Positions 17,490-26,656 are shown, numbered from the stretch's first letter. The stretch is DNA of 64,000 nt from Anaerocolumna xylanovorans DSM 12503 (GCF_900143645.1 NZ_FRFD01000003.1:310001-374000), one strand, 5' to 3'. Numbers and translations: made by a program. Notes: generated by a model from the sequence alone, not told the origin.

Positions 17490-18856
17490 TTGATTTAACA
17501 AAAGCTGTAACTGTGTTCATAGGCAGGCGCGGTGAACACTACTTTCGCCACCTTGAGTTTGATGTTTCCAGTTTATTAGATGACAGGTATCCCGGAGCCG
17601 CCCTAAATGCTATATATAAAAGACCTGATGGTATTGCATATCCAGTGATCACGACCTACGCTGATGGAGTTCTTACATGGTCACCCAGCGCAACTGACAC
17701 ACTGGTCGTCGGTGTGGGGCAGCTAGAAATAAGAGTTACTTATGGCGATGTGGTCGGAAAAAGCGTTCGGATATTAACCATCGTTGAGGAGGCTCTTGCA
17801 GACGGTATAGTTGAACCACCCGAGCCACCCGCACAAGAATGGCTAAACCAAGTGCTTTCTGTCTTAGCTGAACTGGATATTGATGAGATAAACAGTCTGT
17901 TAAATCTCACATATACCCTGTTAAACACTACGCACGATTTGGTTGAAGATACGCGCGACAATCTGTATATGCGGACTGGAGTCCTCCTGAACCATTCGCA
18001 TCCGATAGAAACTGCCACAGCACCGGATATGATAAGCCGAAGAGCGTCCATCACATTTAGTGGCATCACGAATGGCAACAACGTAGTAATCGGCACGGTA
18101 ACATATACCTTTGTTACGGCTTTGGGTAGCCCTGCCGCAAACAATGTTCAAGTCTTAATCCAGGGCACCCTCCGCAATACCGTCAAGAAACTTGCAGAAG
18201 CTATAAGGGGTATTCAAGATGTAGCGAATATTGCTTATGGAGCAGGAACATCACCAAATCCCGCAAGCACAGCCTATTGGACGAGTCGAACCTTTTCAAT
18301 TGGTGATATTACCATTCCTTCTGGTGAGAGTCTATTCTTATTGGAAAGAACAGAAAATGCTACGACACCATTGACCCTTACCTCTACTGCAACAGCTACT
18401 ATCAACGCATTCACCAGAGCAAGCTATTTGAGATATGTGTTGAGCGGTAACGCTACCGGCGCGGGCGGTATTAATAGCGTCCGAGGACCTTTGCACACAT
18501 TATTGCCCATTGGTAGTGTGGTTATAGGTGGACAGGGCGGATTGCTTTATCCGACGGCTTATGATTGTCATTTGGTTACCCTATGCCGTCAATCGGATAC
18601 AAGTGAAAAAGAACTAGACTTATATATCTCAAATGATGAAGTGAACTTTACCAGAATCTCACGCAGCACGCCTATCGGTGCTGATAGTTCAAACGCTGGG
18701 TTGCATATTCATATTCAAATGCGTCAAAGCCGAGTGCCTTCTGGATATGGGCTGTATATCAGTATGGGAAGTGATGGCACATCGGCGAGTGCTTTCTGCG
18801 ATTTGAAGTTTACCTACCACCTATACCCTGTCAGTCTTGCAACAACCAACATGTAA
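17486..18856 (+). CDS. BppU-like baseplate / receptor-binding protein
   Basis: 456 residues. The N-terminal ~105 residues ('VFIGRRGEHYFRHLEFDVSS', 'ALNAIYKRPDGIAYP', 'GQLEIRVTYGD') resemble the BppU N-terminal domain that anchors upper baseplate proteins to the tail. A helical neck (about 115-160) and a large beta-rich C-terminal part follow, with 'GGQGGLLYP' and a final 'CDLKFTYHLYP'. The C-terminal part is probably the host-binding head. Its location between holin and endolysin, away from the other tail genes, is unusual. Overlaps the holin gene by 4 bases. Confidence 0.65.
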   Translation: MIDLTKAVTVFIGRRGEHYFRHLEFDVSSLLDDRYPGAALNAIYKRPDGIAYPVITTYADGVLTWSPSATDTLVVGVGQLEIRVTYGDVVGKSVRILTIVEEALADGIVEPPEPPAQEWLNQVLSVLAELDIDEINSLLNLTYTLLNTTHDLVEDTRDNLYMRTGVLLNHSHPIETATAPDMISRRASITFSGITNGNNVVIGTVTYTFVTALGSPAANNVQVLIQGTLRNTVKKLAEAIRGIQDVANIAYGAGTSPNPASTAYWTSRTFSIGDITIPSGESLFLLERTENATTPLTLTSTATATINAFTRASYLRYVLSGNATGAGGINSVRGPLHTLLPIGSVVIGGQGGLLYPTAYDCHLVTLCRQSDTSEKELDLYISNDEVNFTRISRSTPIGADSSNAGLHIHIQMRQSRVPSGYGLYISMGSDGTSASAFCDLKFTYHLYPVSLATTNM

Positions 18857-18872
18857 ATTAGAGGTGATTTTA

Positions 18873-19577
18873 ATGAATTTACGCAAGTTAATACTTACGA
18901 ATAATGCCTGCTTTAAAGCAGGCAAAACAATAATTCCCAAAGGCATCATGGTACACTCTACCGGGGCAGATAACCCATGGTTGAAGCGCTATGTTGGCCC
19001 GGATGACGGCTTGCTCGGAAAGAACCAATACAACAATCATTGGAATCAAGAAAAGCCCGGCGGTCGTCAGGTATGCGTTCATGCCTTCATCGGTAAGCTG
19101 GCAGATGGAACAATCGCCACATATCAGACTTTGCCATGGAACCACCGAGGCTGGCACGCCGGAGGAAAAGCAAACGACACACATATTGGCTTTGAGATTT
19201 GCGAGGATGGTCTTTCGGACAGCACCTATTTCAACAAGGTGTACCGGGAGGCCGTTGAACTTTGTGTCTATCTATGTAAGGAGTTTGGTCTAACTGAAAA
19301 AGATATTATTTGCCATAGCGAAGGATATAAGCAAGGCATCGCCAGCAATCATGGTGATGTAATGCATTGGTTTCCTAAACATGGAAAGTCGATGGATACC
19401 TTCCGCTCCGATGTAAAATCCGGTCTTGCCTCTGCTGATCCGGTCGAGACGGCTGCACCCAAGAAATACTACCGCGTCCAGATTGGAGCCTTTTCTATTA
19501 AGGCAAACGCAGAGACCATGCTCAGCAAGGTCAAAGCAGCTGGCTTCACCGATGCCTTTATTAAATACAGCGAATAA
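18873..19577 (+). CDS. Endolysin: N-acetylmuramoyl-L-alanine amidase (Amidase_2) with short SPOR-like tail
   Basis: 234 residues from ATG 18873 (GAGGTG upstream). It cuts the bond between muramic acid and the peptide stem. The zinc amidase domain spans about 15-185: His28 in 'IMVHSTG', 'WHAGGKANDTHIGFEIC' near 95-110, His148 in 'ICHSEG' and His160 in 'SNHGDV' are the likely metal or catalytic residues. From residue 199 'YYRVQIGAFS' begins a SPOR-type peptidoglycan-binding domain, but only ~36 residues remain, about half the usual length. It is exported through the holin, having no signal peptide. A terminator follows. Confidence 0.94.
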   Translation: MNLRKLILTNNACFKAGKTIIPKGIMVHSTGADNPWLKRYVGPDDGLLGKNQYNNHWNQEKPGGRQVCVHAFIGKLADGTIATYQTLPWNHRGWHAGGKANDTHIGFEICEDGLSDSTYFNKVYREAVELCVYLCKEFGLTEKDIICHSEGYKQGIASNHGDVMHWFPKHGKSMDTFRSDVKSGLASADPVETAAPKKYYRVQIGAFSIKANAETMLSKVKAAGFTDAFIKYSE

Positions 19578-19587
19578 CAATTAATTT

Positions 19588-19632
19588 AATGCCTATCGAG
19601 AGATTCGTCTTTCGGTAGGCATTATTTTTTTG
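19588..19632 (+). terminator. Strong terminator after the endolysin gene
   Basis: Sixteen-base stem AATGCCTATCGAGAGA / TCTTTCGGTAGGCATT (two G-T pairs) around TTCG, followed by ATTTTTTT. Marks the end of the phage late/lysis operon. Confidence 0.92.
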
Positions 19633-19682
19633 CTTTTTTCGTTCATTCGGCTGATTTCTGTCCTGGGACTGTTAGAGGGTAT

Positions 19683-19698
19683 TGATTGATATGTTCCC
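19683..19698 (+). repeat. Isolated copy of TGATTGATATGTTCCC left of the recombinase operon
   Basis: Identical 16 bases recur at 28544-28559. The two copies bracket the recombinases and the seven-gene operon (about 8.9 kb). Confidence 0.65.
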
Positions 19699-19717
19699 TC
19701 GGAAAGAGGTCGAGAAA

Positions 19718-19933
19718 ATGAAATTAACAAAATTAGAAGCCGTTGATTCCATAAAGTATGTAGCGGAAAAGCCTACAGAGGCTTCCCTTAAGAACGAGCA
19801 CGATTATTTGGTGGCAGAAAAACTTACAAAGAAGCTCTTAGAAAAGGGGCTTATTAGCCAGAGTGAATTTGACAAGATCATGGTCAAAAACCGTGAAACG
19901 TTCTCTCCATTTTTAGCAGAGATTATGTCCTAA
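19718..19933 (+). CDS. SHOCT-domain-like small protein
   Basis: 71 residues from ATG 19718, preceded by GAAAGAGG. The C-terminal half 'AEKLTKKLLEKGLISQSEFD' is the short helical SHOCT pattern (leucine-rich helix, 'G-I-S-x-x-E-F'). Such genes often sit directly before prophage serine recombinase genes in clostridia. It may help assembly or regulation of the recombinases; no direct evidence. A repeat TTGATATGTTCCC lies at 19686-19698, just before it. Confidence 0.7.
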   Translation: MKLTKLEAVDSIKYVAEKPTEASLKNEHDYLVAEKLTKKLLEKGLISQSEFDKIMVKNRETFSPFLAEIMS

Positions 19934-19995
19934 AAGACTTGATAAGTAAGACTTTTAGAGTGATGTATAGTACTGCGAGAAAGGAGGTTGAGACA

Positions 19996-21555
19996 ATGAA
20001 ACGGATAACAAAGATTGAAGCAAATGAGAAGCTGCAGAAGGCACCTAAAAAACTGCGTGTTGCTGCCTATGCTCGTGTTTCAACAGATAGCCGCGAACAA
20101 CTCGTCAGTTTGGAAGCTCAAAGAAGTCACTATGAGACTTGCATTAAGAGCAATCCCAACTGGGAGTATGTTGGACTTTACTACGATGAAGGCGTATCAG
20201 GTACAAGCATGGCCAAGCGTGATGGACTTATCAAAATGCTTGATGATTGTGAAGCTGGGAAGATTGACTTTATTATTATAAAATCCATCAGCCGCTTTGC
20301 AAGAAATACCACAGAGTGCCTTGAAGCGGTTAGAAAGCTTATAAAGCTTAAGGTGTTCATTTACTTTGAGAAAGAAAATATCAACACCGGCGATATGGAG
20401 AATGAGTTGCTACTTACAATTTTTAGCAGCTTGGCAGAAAGTGAGTCTATTTCCTTTTCGGAGAATGAAAAATGGTCCATTGAGAAGAGATTTCAAAACG
20501 GAACATACATTGTTGCCTCTCCGCCTTACGGGTACAAAAACGAAGATGGCTTGATGGTGATCAATGAAGATGAGGTTGATGTAGTAAGGTACATTTTTGC
20601 AGAATGTTTAGCTGGTAAAGGTGGTCATGTAATCGCTAGAGATCTTAATGATAAAAGAATCCCAACCAGGCGAAAAAGAGAATGGACACCGGGCACAGTA
20701 AATGCAATCCTTCGAAATGAAAAATACAAAGGTGATGTGCTTTTTCAAAAAACATTTACCGATGAGACTTTCGTTAGGCATATCAATAATGGTGAGAAGG
20801 CGCAGTACTACGTTACTGAGCATCACGAAGCGATAATAAGTGTTGAGGATTTTGAAGCGGCGCAGACAATGATTGACCAGCGCTCCAAAGACATGAAAAT
20901 CCAGCAAGGAGATGCAAAGTATCAAAACCGCTATCCTTTTTCTGGAAAAATTGTTTGCGGCGAATGTGGTGCTACATGGAAAAGGAGAACTCATAGCGAA
21001 TCGAAAGTAAAATATTACGCTTATGCTTGCAACACACATCTTAAGAAAAAAGACCAATGCAGCATGCAGTTTATACGTGAAAAAAGCTTTGAAGTGGCTT
21101 TTTTAAACATGATTAATAAGTTGGCATTTACTAAGAAGGTGTTGTTGCAGCCGCTACTTGCAAGTCTTAAAGCAATTAACCAGGAGGCAGCAATTGCCCG
21201 AATTAATAAGCTGGAAGCGGCTCTTGAAGCCAATTTCAACAAGAGGCAGCAGCTTATGAATTTATTTACGAAGGAATATTTGGAGCCAGCCGTTTTCAAC
21301 GATCAGAATTCAGGTCTTCTTGCTGAGGCTAAAAGTTTAAGTGATGAAAAAGAAGCATTATATGCTTCCGTGAATCATGAGTACGAGCATGTTGAAGCTT
21401 TGAATAAACTTATTAAGTACGTCAACAGCGCAAGGATTTTTACTGAATTTGATGCTGACGCATTTGAGGAGCATGTGGATTACATTATCGTTTTCAAAAG
21501 ATATGAAATAGGTTTTGTATTAAAGTGTGGATTAACACTAAGAGAAAGGTTGTGA
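19996..21555 (+). CDS. Large serine recombinase 1 (resolvase/invertase type)
   Basis: 519 residues from ATG 19996 (AAGGAGG at 19981-19987, 8-base spacing). Large serine integrase layout: catalytic resolvase domain at about 17-160 with the nucleophilic serine in 'YARVSTDSRE' and the arginine motif 'SISRFARNTTE'; recombinase domain about 170-290; a zinc ribbon with 'CGECGATW' and a later Cys pair; then a coiled coil. Such enzymes integrate or excise prophages at short att sites. First of a three-gene operon. Confidence 0.93.
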   Translation: MKRITKIEANEKLQKAPKKLRVAAYARVSTDSREQLVSLEAQRSHYETCIKSNPNWEYVGLYYDEGVSGTSMAKRDGLIKMLDDCEAGKIDFIIIKSISRFARNTTECLEAVRKLIKLKVFIYFEKENINTGDMENELLLTIFSSLAESESISFSENEKWSIEKRFQNGTYIVASPPYGYKNEDGLMVINEDEVDVVRYIFAECLAGKGGHVIARDLNDKRIPTRRKREWTPGTVNAILRNEKYKGDVLFQKTFTDETFVRHINNGEKAQYYVTEHHEAIISVEDFEAAQTMIDQRSKDMKIQQGDAKYQNRYPFSGKIVCGECGATWKRRTHSESKVKYYAYACNTHLKKKDQCSMQFIREKSFEVAFLNMINKLAFTKKVLLQPLLASLKAINQEAAIARINKLEAALEANFNKRQQLMNLFTKEYLEPAVFNDQNSGLLAEAKSLSDEKEALYASVNHEYEHVEALNKLIKYVNSARIFTEFDADAFEEHVDYIIVFKRYEIGFVLKCGLTLRERL

Positions 21556-21559
21556 GATT

Positions 21560-21976
21560 ATGCCGATTCCATATGGATACAAAATTGAAAAAGGCAAAGC
21601 GGTCATAGATGAAGTTCAAGCGGAGCAGGTTAGGATGATTTACAAAGGTTATCTCTCCGGCCTCGCCTATGTTGCTGCAGCAGAGGCTGCTGGGCTTAAG
21701 CTTCTACATCCAGGTGTAAAGAAAATGCTACAGAATAAACGCTACCTTGGTGATAAGTACTATCCGGCGATCATCGATCAGGAGACTTTTGATAGAGCAG
21801 AAGCCGAACGCATCAAACGCCAGAGAAGGCTTGGTAGAGTATTTGCGGATAAGCCGGTAGAGGAATGTAAGCCAGCTACTAAATTTACAATGCCGAAAGC
21901 AGGAAAGATATTCATCGATCCATTTAAGCAGGCAGAGTACATTTACAGTCTGATTGAAAGTGAGGTGGAAGGATGA
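21560..21976 (+). CDS. Recombinase-domain protein lacking the catalytic domain
   Basis: 138 residues. It begins with 'MPIPYGYKIEKGKAVIDEVQ', which corresponds to the start of the recombinase (DNA-binding) domain of a large serine recombinase, continues with 'LQNKRYLGDKYYPAIIDQET', and ends without zinc ribbon. There is no resolvase domain and so no catalytic serine. It starts 4 bases after recombinase 1 and overlaps recombinase 3 by 4 bases, so the three are made together. Such small middle genes recur in triple recombinase operons; it could modulate synapsis or direction. Intact start and stop argue against simple decay. Confidence 0.8.
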   Translation: MPIPYGYKIEKGKAVIDEVQAEQVRMIYKGYLSGLAYVAAAEAAGLKLLHPGVKKMLQNKRYLGDKYYPAIIDQETFDRAEAERIKRQRRLGRVFADKPVEECKPATKFTMPKAGKIFIDPFKQAEYIYSLIESEVEG

Positions 21977-23547
21977 TCTCCTTAGCAAGTAACGTAACGG
22001 TTATTCCGGCAAAGAAAACCATCGGGACGCAAAAAGCAACCGACAAAAAGCAGAAAACCAGAGTCGCAGCGTACTGCCGAGTCAGTACCGACAGCGATGA
22101 ACAAGAAACTAGCTACGACGCCCAGATACAGCATTATACCTCATACATTGAAAGTCATCCGGACTGGGTACTAGCCGGAGTTTATGCAGATGATGGCATC
22201 TCTGGAATGAATACGAAGAAGCGCGATGAGTTCCAGCGCATGATTAATGACTGTAACGACGGCAAGATAGATATGGTTATTACCAAGTCCATCAGCCGCT
22301 TTGCAAGGAATACGGTCGATTGTCTGAATTATACCAGAGCTCTTAAGAATAAGAACATTGGCATCTACTTCGAGAAAGAAAATATCAACACTCTCGATGC
22401 TAAGGGTGAGGTGCTCATGACAATTATGGCTTCTCTCGCACAGCAAGAAAGTGAGTCATTGTCGGCTAACGTTCGTCTGGGCCTGCAGTTCCGGTACCAA
22501 CAAGGAAAAGTTCAGGTCAATCACAACTGGTTCTTGGGATATACCAAGGATGAAGAGGGGCACCTCATCATTGATCCAGAGCAAGCTGAAGTCGTGAAGC
22601 GCATTTATAGAGAGTACCTTTCCGGTAAGAGCTTCTTACAGATAAAAAGATCGCTTGAAGCCGACGGGATTCTAAACGGTGCTGGTAATGAAAAATGGCA
22701 TGAAAGCAATATAAAGCAGATACTTACAAACGAGAAGTACATCGGAGACGCTTTGCTTCAGAAAACTTATACTGTGGATATTCTTGAAAAGAAGCGTGAA
22801 GCTAATAAGGGGCAGGTTCCTAAATATTATGTAGAGGACAGCCATGAAGCTATTATTCCAAAGGATATATTCCTAAAGGTACAGGAGGAAATCGCAAGAC
22901 GCGCCAATCTTACCAAAGGCGCCACAAAGCGCAAACGAATCTATAGTGGCCGTTACGCTTTATCTGGAATAGTTTTCTGCGCATACTGTGGCGACATCTT
23001 CCGCAGAATTAAATGGAACAATCGCGGGTGTAAGTCCACCGTTTGGCGCTGTGTCAGCAGGGTTGAAAAAGACGGCCCTGATTGCCCGGCAAGAACTGTT
23101 CACGAGAAATTGCTTCAGGAGGTAGTTATCAAAGCTATAAACGAAGCGTTCCGTGAAAAGGAAGCAATCCTACCACTTTTACGAGAGAATATCGAGAGTA
23201 GCCTTGAGGAAGTCACCTCAAATCAGATTGCAGCGATTGATGAACAGATGAAGTCAATGCAGCAGGAGCTAATGGCAACGGTTAATTCTAAGAATACCGG
23301 TGATGAGCTTGGTCTGGAGATTAGGAGGCTGCGCGATGAGAAGCAGTCCCTTCAAAACGAGCAGGCATCCCGACAGGATCTGAAAAAGCGAATTGATGAG
23401 TTGATGCGTTTCCTTAACGACCTGCCTTGTGAGCTAACGGAATATGAAGAAGACTATGTGAGGACTCTCTTGGAAAAGATAACGGTTTACGACGACCACA
23501 TCATAGTTGAATTTAAGTCCGGAATTGAAATTCAAATTGACGAATAA
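21973..23547 (+). CDS. Large serine recombinase 2
   Basis: 524 residues; ATG overlaps the preceding TGA. Catalytic domain about 30-180 with serine in 'AYCRVSTDSDEQ' and 'SISRFARNTVDC'; recombinase domain about 190-300 ('FLGYTKDEEGHLIIDPEQAE'); zinc ribbon 'CAYCGDIFRR' with a distal 'CVSRVEKDGPDC'; long coiled coil about 400-480. Full length for the family. Together with recombinase 1 it may form a heteromeric or alternative integrase. A terminator follows at 23564. Confidence 0.93.
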   Translation: MISLASNVTVIPAKKTIGTQKATDKKQKTRVAAYCRVSTDSDEQETSYDAQIQHYTSYIESHPDWVLAGVYADDGISGMNTKKRDEFQRMINDCNDGKIDMVITKSISRFARNTVDCLNYTRALKNKNIGIYFEKENINTLDAKGEVLMTIMASLAQQESESLSANVRLGLQFRYQQGKVQVNHNWFLGYTKDEEGHLIIDPEQAEVVKRIYREYLSGKSFLQIKRSLEADGILNGAGNEKWHESNIKQILTNEKYIGDALLQKTYTVDILEKKREANKGQVPKYYVEDSHEAIIPKDIFLKVQEEIARRANLTKGATKRKRIYSGRYALSGIVFCAYCGDIFRRIKWNNRGCKSTVWRCVSRVEKDGPDCPARTVHEKLLQEVVIKAINEAFREKEAILPLLRENIESSLEEVTSNQIAAIDEQMKSMQQELMATVNSKNTGDELGLEIRRLRDEKQSLQNEQASRQDLKKRIDELMRFLNDLPCELTEYEEDYVRTLLEKITVYDDHIIVEFKSGIEIQIDE

Positions 23548-23563
23548 CTAAGCAATGCTAAAT

Positions 23564-23601
23564 TACCCGCAGCTCTTGTGTCAGAGTTGCGGGTTTCGTT
23601 G
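23564..23601 (+). terminator. Terminator after the recombinase operon
   Basis: Stem ACCCGCAGCTCT / AGAGTTGCGGGT with loop TGTGTC, followed by TTCGTTGTTT. Separates the recombinases from the next operon. Confidence 0.85.
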
Positions 23602-23627
23602 TTTATAAAACAATTAATGTGTAAATA

Positions 23628-23656
23628 TTGTAAATTGAAACCAAATGGTTTACAAT
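23628..23656 (+). promoter_or_regulatory. Promoter of the xre-led operon with internal dyad
   Basis: TTGTAA (23628-23633), 17-base spacer, TACAAT (23651-23656). The spacer holds the inverted repeat AAACC-AAAT-GGTTT (23638-23651), a fitting site for the XRE protein encoded first in the operon. Confidence 0.6.
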
Positions 23657-23684
23657 GTTCCTATTGAGGTTTGGAGGAATTATA

Positions 23685-23909
23685 ATGAAAACTTCGGACA
23701 TGGTACGACAGCTTTGTGAACAAATGAACATGAGCATTTCCGAATTGGCTAGGCGGTTAGGCCAGTCCCCACAGAACTTCGGAAAGAAGCTAAAGCGTGA
23801 GACTATTACATTAGAAGAACTTAAGGCCATAGCAGATGTGATGAATGTTAAGTTTGAGCAGACTTTCATTCTGCCCGATGGCAATGAAATAAAGACAGGA
23901 AATGAGTAA
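23685..23909 (+). CDS. XRE-family helix-turn-helix regulator
   Basis: 74 residues from ATG 23685 with TGGAGGA upstream. Almost all of the protein is a Cro/CI-type HTH: 'NMSISELARRLGQSPQNFGK' is the helix-turn-helix and 'ITLEELKAIADVMNVKFEQT' the following helices. No ligand or dimer domain. It heads a seven-gene operon and has a dyad inside its own promoter, so it probably represses the operon. It could also be a prophage repressor left at the element's end. Confidence 0.85.
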   Translation: MKTSDMVRQLCEQMNMSISELARRLGQSPQNFGKKLKRETITLEELKAIADVMNVKFEQTFILPDGNEIKTGNE

Positions 23910-23924
23910 AGGAGGCGGCCTAAC

Positions 23925-24614
23925 ATGATGATTAGCCCGGAAGGATACTACGAAGAGTATCTTAAAGGAAAAAATAAAGAGCAGATTCTGACCGTTATAC
24001 GTGGGCTTAAGCAAGAAATAGGTCGTCTTAAAAATACAATGGAAAGCCCCGACTATGGCGTAAAACTTATTATGCATCCGAGTGAAGATACGCGCCTTCA
24101 CTGGACTCGTGAATATTTGGAAAGAGCCAAGCAAGCCTATGCTGAAGCTGGTGGAACTTATACCATATCAAAGTCAGAAGAAAAGGTTGCTGACTTTGAT
24201 GCCAATATGGATGCCATCAGCAAGATAACCTTTAGCATCGGCGGTTTCTTTGGTGGCTACCGTAATTATGTTGTAGAACTATCAGATGGATTAAAAGCCT
24301 ATACAAAATTATGGGAAGACGAAGAACCACTCTCATTGGTGGATGATAATTACAAGGAGCCATTTACAAAGGATACTTTTATAGCCGCACTTAAGGAACT
24401 TCACATCGGTGAATGGCGCAGAAGATATTCAACTAAGCGCTTCGGATACACAGTGTGTGATGGTACGCAGTGGGAGCTGGAATTTGAATATAACAATGGA
24501 CATAAACCGGTAATGTTTGATGGTGATAACTCATACCCGTATAACTTCGATAAGTTCCAGACGTTATTTGGCATTAATGAAACTGAGGAGGACGAGGAGG
24601 ACGAGGATGAGTAG
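23925..24614 (+). CDS. Hypothetical protein with acidic C-terminal tail
   Basis: 229 residues; AAAGGAGG upstream. Unrecognised by function. Residues 1-45 are helical and charged; a middle region has 'SKITFSIGGFFGGYRNYVVE'; the C-terminal third carries an aromatic-rich module 'WRRRYSTKRFGYTVCDGTQW' and 'YPYNFDKFQTLFG', a pattern seen in uncharacterised clostridial proteins. It ends in a run of Glu/Asp. Overlaps the next gene by 8 bases. No signal peptide. The acidic tail could mimic nucleic acid or bind a basic partner; speculation. Confidence 0.75.
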   Translation: MMISPEGYYEEYLKGKNKEQILTVIRGLKQEIGRLKNTMESPDYGVKLIMHPSEDTRLHWTREYLERAKQAYAEAGGTYTISKSEEKVADFDANMDAISKITFSIGGFFGGYRNYVVELSDGLKAYTKLWEDEEPLSLVDDNYKEPFTKDTFIAALKELHIGEWRRRYSTKRFGYTVCDGTQWELEFEYNNGHKPVMFDGDNSYPYNFDKFQTLFGINETEEDEEDEDE

Positions 24615-25017
24615 ATTTGATATTTTAGTGAAATACATTCCCATGATCCAGGCAGATAGTTTTGGTGAATGGGTTATTGATAAAGAAAACGATGGTACAC
24701 CGGAACATCCGATGCAGATGCCTTTTGTGGGTTATTCCGAAATGGTAAATAACTTCATCGACGATGTTTACACCTTTGAAGAAGGTAACAAAGATATGGA
24801 GCTTACCCGTTATGGAGATATTCTCAAAGATAACGGCCTTGAATGGGGTACGGAATCGATGAAGAATGCTGACGTTTCAAATTTGAATGCACAGTGTGTG
24901 CTTGCGCTCATTATGGGTGCTGTTAGAGCCGAGCGTTTTTGCGATGGTGCATTATTAGATTTCTTTAAGAGTGGCTGCATATTGAAGTGGCTTGAAAGAT
25001 TAAGCAGTATTGAGTAA
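24607..25017 (+). CDS. DUF6508 family protein
   Basis: 136 residues from ATG 24607, inside the end of the previous gene. 'FDILVKYIPMIQADSFGEWV', 'PFVGYSEMVNNFIDDVYTF' and 'AERFCDGALLDFFKSGCILK' match the DUF6508 family, small soluble proteins of unknown role found in mobile and accessory regions of Firmicutes. No enzyme motif visible. Followed after 13 bases by the first nuclease-like gene. Confidence 0.78.
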   Translation: MSRFDILVKYIPMIQADSFGEWVIDKENDGTPEHPMQMPFVGYSEMVNNFIDDVYTFEEGNKDMELTRYGDILKDNGLEWGTESMKNADVSNLNAQCVLALIMGAVRAERFCDGALLDFFKSGCILKWLERLSSIE

Positions 25018-25030
25018 GGGAGGTTTGACT

Positions 25031-26656
25031 TTGGATATTAACAAAATGAAAGCTCTATCGTATGATGAGCTACGTGCTTTATATAAGAACTTCCTACATA
25101 GCCAGAACATTTCAACAGCAACAATTAATACTGCTTATGTGGACACCTTCTACCTTTGGAGGAAAGGAAGCAAAGATCTGTTCTGGAATGCGGTGAACGC
25201 TACTGATTTTGAGACTGAAGCAAAGAGCGCATTAATAAAAGCTCTTTCTGAGAACTCGACCGGTAATGTCAATTCACTTGTTAGTGGGTATTTGTCACAT
25301 ATCAGAAGATTTCGCTTGTTTCTGTCATCGGATGAAACCGTCCCTCCTGTTGAATATAAACGACAAAGCACAGCAAAAGTAAACCCAACACATATGAGCC
25401 GTGAAATAATAATTAACAAAATGTATGTTGGAGCATATTTGTCAGAGGGCGATAATATAGGACATGAAATCATAAATCTCTATAAGGCAGATGATGGGAA
25501 AAACTATATTTATCTCAATTCACAAGGAACAATAGAATTATCTCATGGAGAAAATAGAATAACTGTTCTGTTGGTACGAAAATTTGCCTCGAAAACATAT
25601 AAAGTACTGGCCAAGGCGGAGGGTGTTACGATTCTTGATTTTGCAGACAGCAAACTTCCACGAGAAGAGAGATATAAAGGTCAAGTTGCATTAGGGCTGA
25701 CCTATGGCGGAATAAGTCTTGTAGATTTATTTAATGAAAACTTGTATCACGGAAGTCTTCAGGAAGAAAAGAATGCTTATACTACCTTTGTTGCAGATAA
25801 AGTTATCAAGCCTAAAAATCAGATATATATTACAGACGATGCATCTGTAAGTGGTAACAACACTTTTTTCATTCGTACTAATAAAGGATTTGGCAAACAA
25901 ACATTAAGGGAATTCTACAACGAAAATGAAAAGCCGGATTCTTTCGATGATTTGAATCAGATAATTGAGAACAGAGAGTTATGGGAAGATGCTAATACGA
26001 CACAAGCAATTTCTGAATTGCCGGAACTTCAAAAAGATCCATATTTCAATTTCCTAAAAATAATCAGACAGGAAGACAATGAACTCGCTTTTTCAAATAT
26101 GTTTGCTTACTTTTTTGATATAAATAGAGAAGCTTTTTCTCGTTTTGCAAGAGAGGTTCTACATATCGAGGTACAAACAGATTTTACTATTGAGAGAGAA
26201 AAGAGGAACATTGACCTACTTATTTCTGACAAAAATAATGCCGTTGTAATAGAAAATAAAATTAAATCAAGCATCAACGGTATTGATGACCGACATGATA
26301 TCTACAGCGACCAAGTACAGTCCCAGCTAAAAAAATACTATCAATTTGTTACATCTGATGATGAATATCGTAAGAAAACTCCGAGCTGCTTTATTTTTTC
26401 ACCGAATTACAATCGCATTGACCTAAGTAAGTTTTCGTGCGGTGAAAAGTACACTATTATTTATTACAGAGAAATCTATAATTTCTTTATTGAAAAAAGA
26501 AGCCTGTATGATGGTGTGCCTTACTTTGATGATTTTATTAATGCAATGTATAAGCACACTAAGGATTACGATAATGATTTAGAGGAAGAAATGCAAAGAA
26601 GATTTCAAAATACTATTTGCAATACGAAAAAGGGGTATGGAGGCCAACAATTATGA
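25031..26656 (+). CDS. PD-(D/E)XK nuclease family protein (PDDEXK_4 type) with extra N-terminal domains
   Basis: 541 residues from TTG 25031, chosen for GGGAGG at 25018-25023. Three parts are seen: an N-terminal helical domain (about 1-110) resembling a SAM-like DNA-binding segment; a middle alpha/beta region (about 120-300); and a C-terminal nuclease domain with Asp395 in 'NIDLLI' and Glu408-x-Lys410 in 'VIENKIK', the D...ExK core of this superfamily. C-terminal PDDEXK_4 domains occur in defence and mobile contexts. No methyltransferase partner is nearby, so it is not an ordinary restriction gene. Overlaps the next gene by 4 bases. Confidence 0.8.
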   Translation: MDINKMKALSYDELRALYKNFLHSQNISTATINTAYVDTFYLWRKGSKDLFWNAVNATDFETEAKSALIKALSENSTGNVNSLVSGYLSHIRRFRLFLSSDETVPPVEYKRQSTAKVNPTHMSREIIINKMYVGAYLSEGDNIGHEIINLYKADDGKNYIYLNSQGTIELSHGENRITVLLVRKFASKTYKVLAKAEGVTILDFADSKLPREERYKGQVALGLTYGGISLVDLFNENLYHGSLQEEKNAYTTFVADKVIKPKNQIYITDDASVSGNNTFFIRTNKGFGKQTLREFYNENEKPDSFDDLNQIIENRELWEDANTTQAISELPELQKDPYFNFLKIIRQEDNELAFSNMFAYFFDINREAFSRFAREVLHIEVQTDFTIEREKRNIDLLISDKNNAVVIENKIKSSINGIDDRHDIYSDQVQSQLKKYYQFVTSDDEYRKKTPSCFIFSPNYNRIDLSKFSCGEKYTIIYYREIYNFFIEKRSLYDGVPYFDDFINAMYKHTKDYDNDLEEEMQRRFQNTICNTKKGYGGQQL

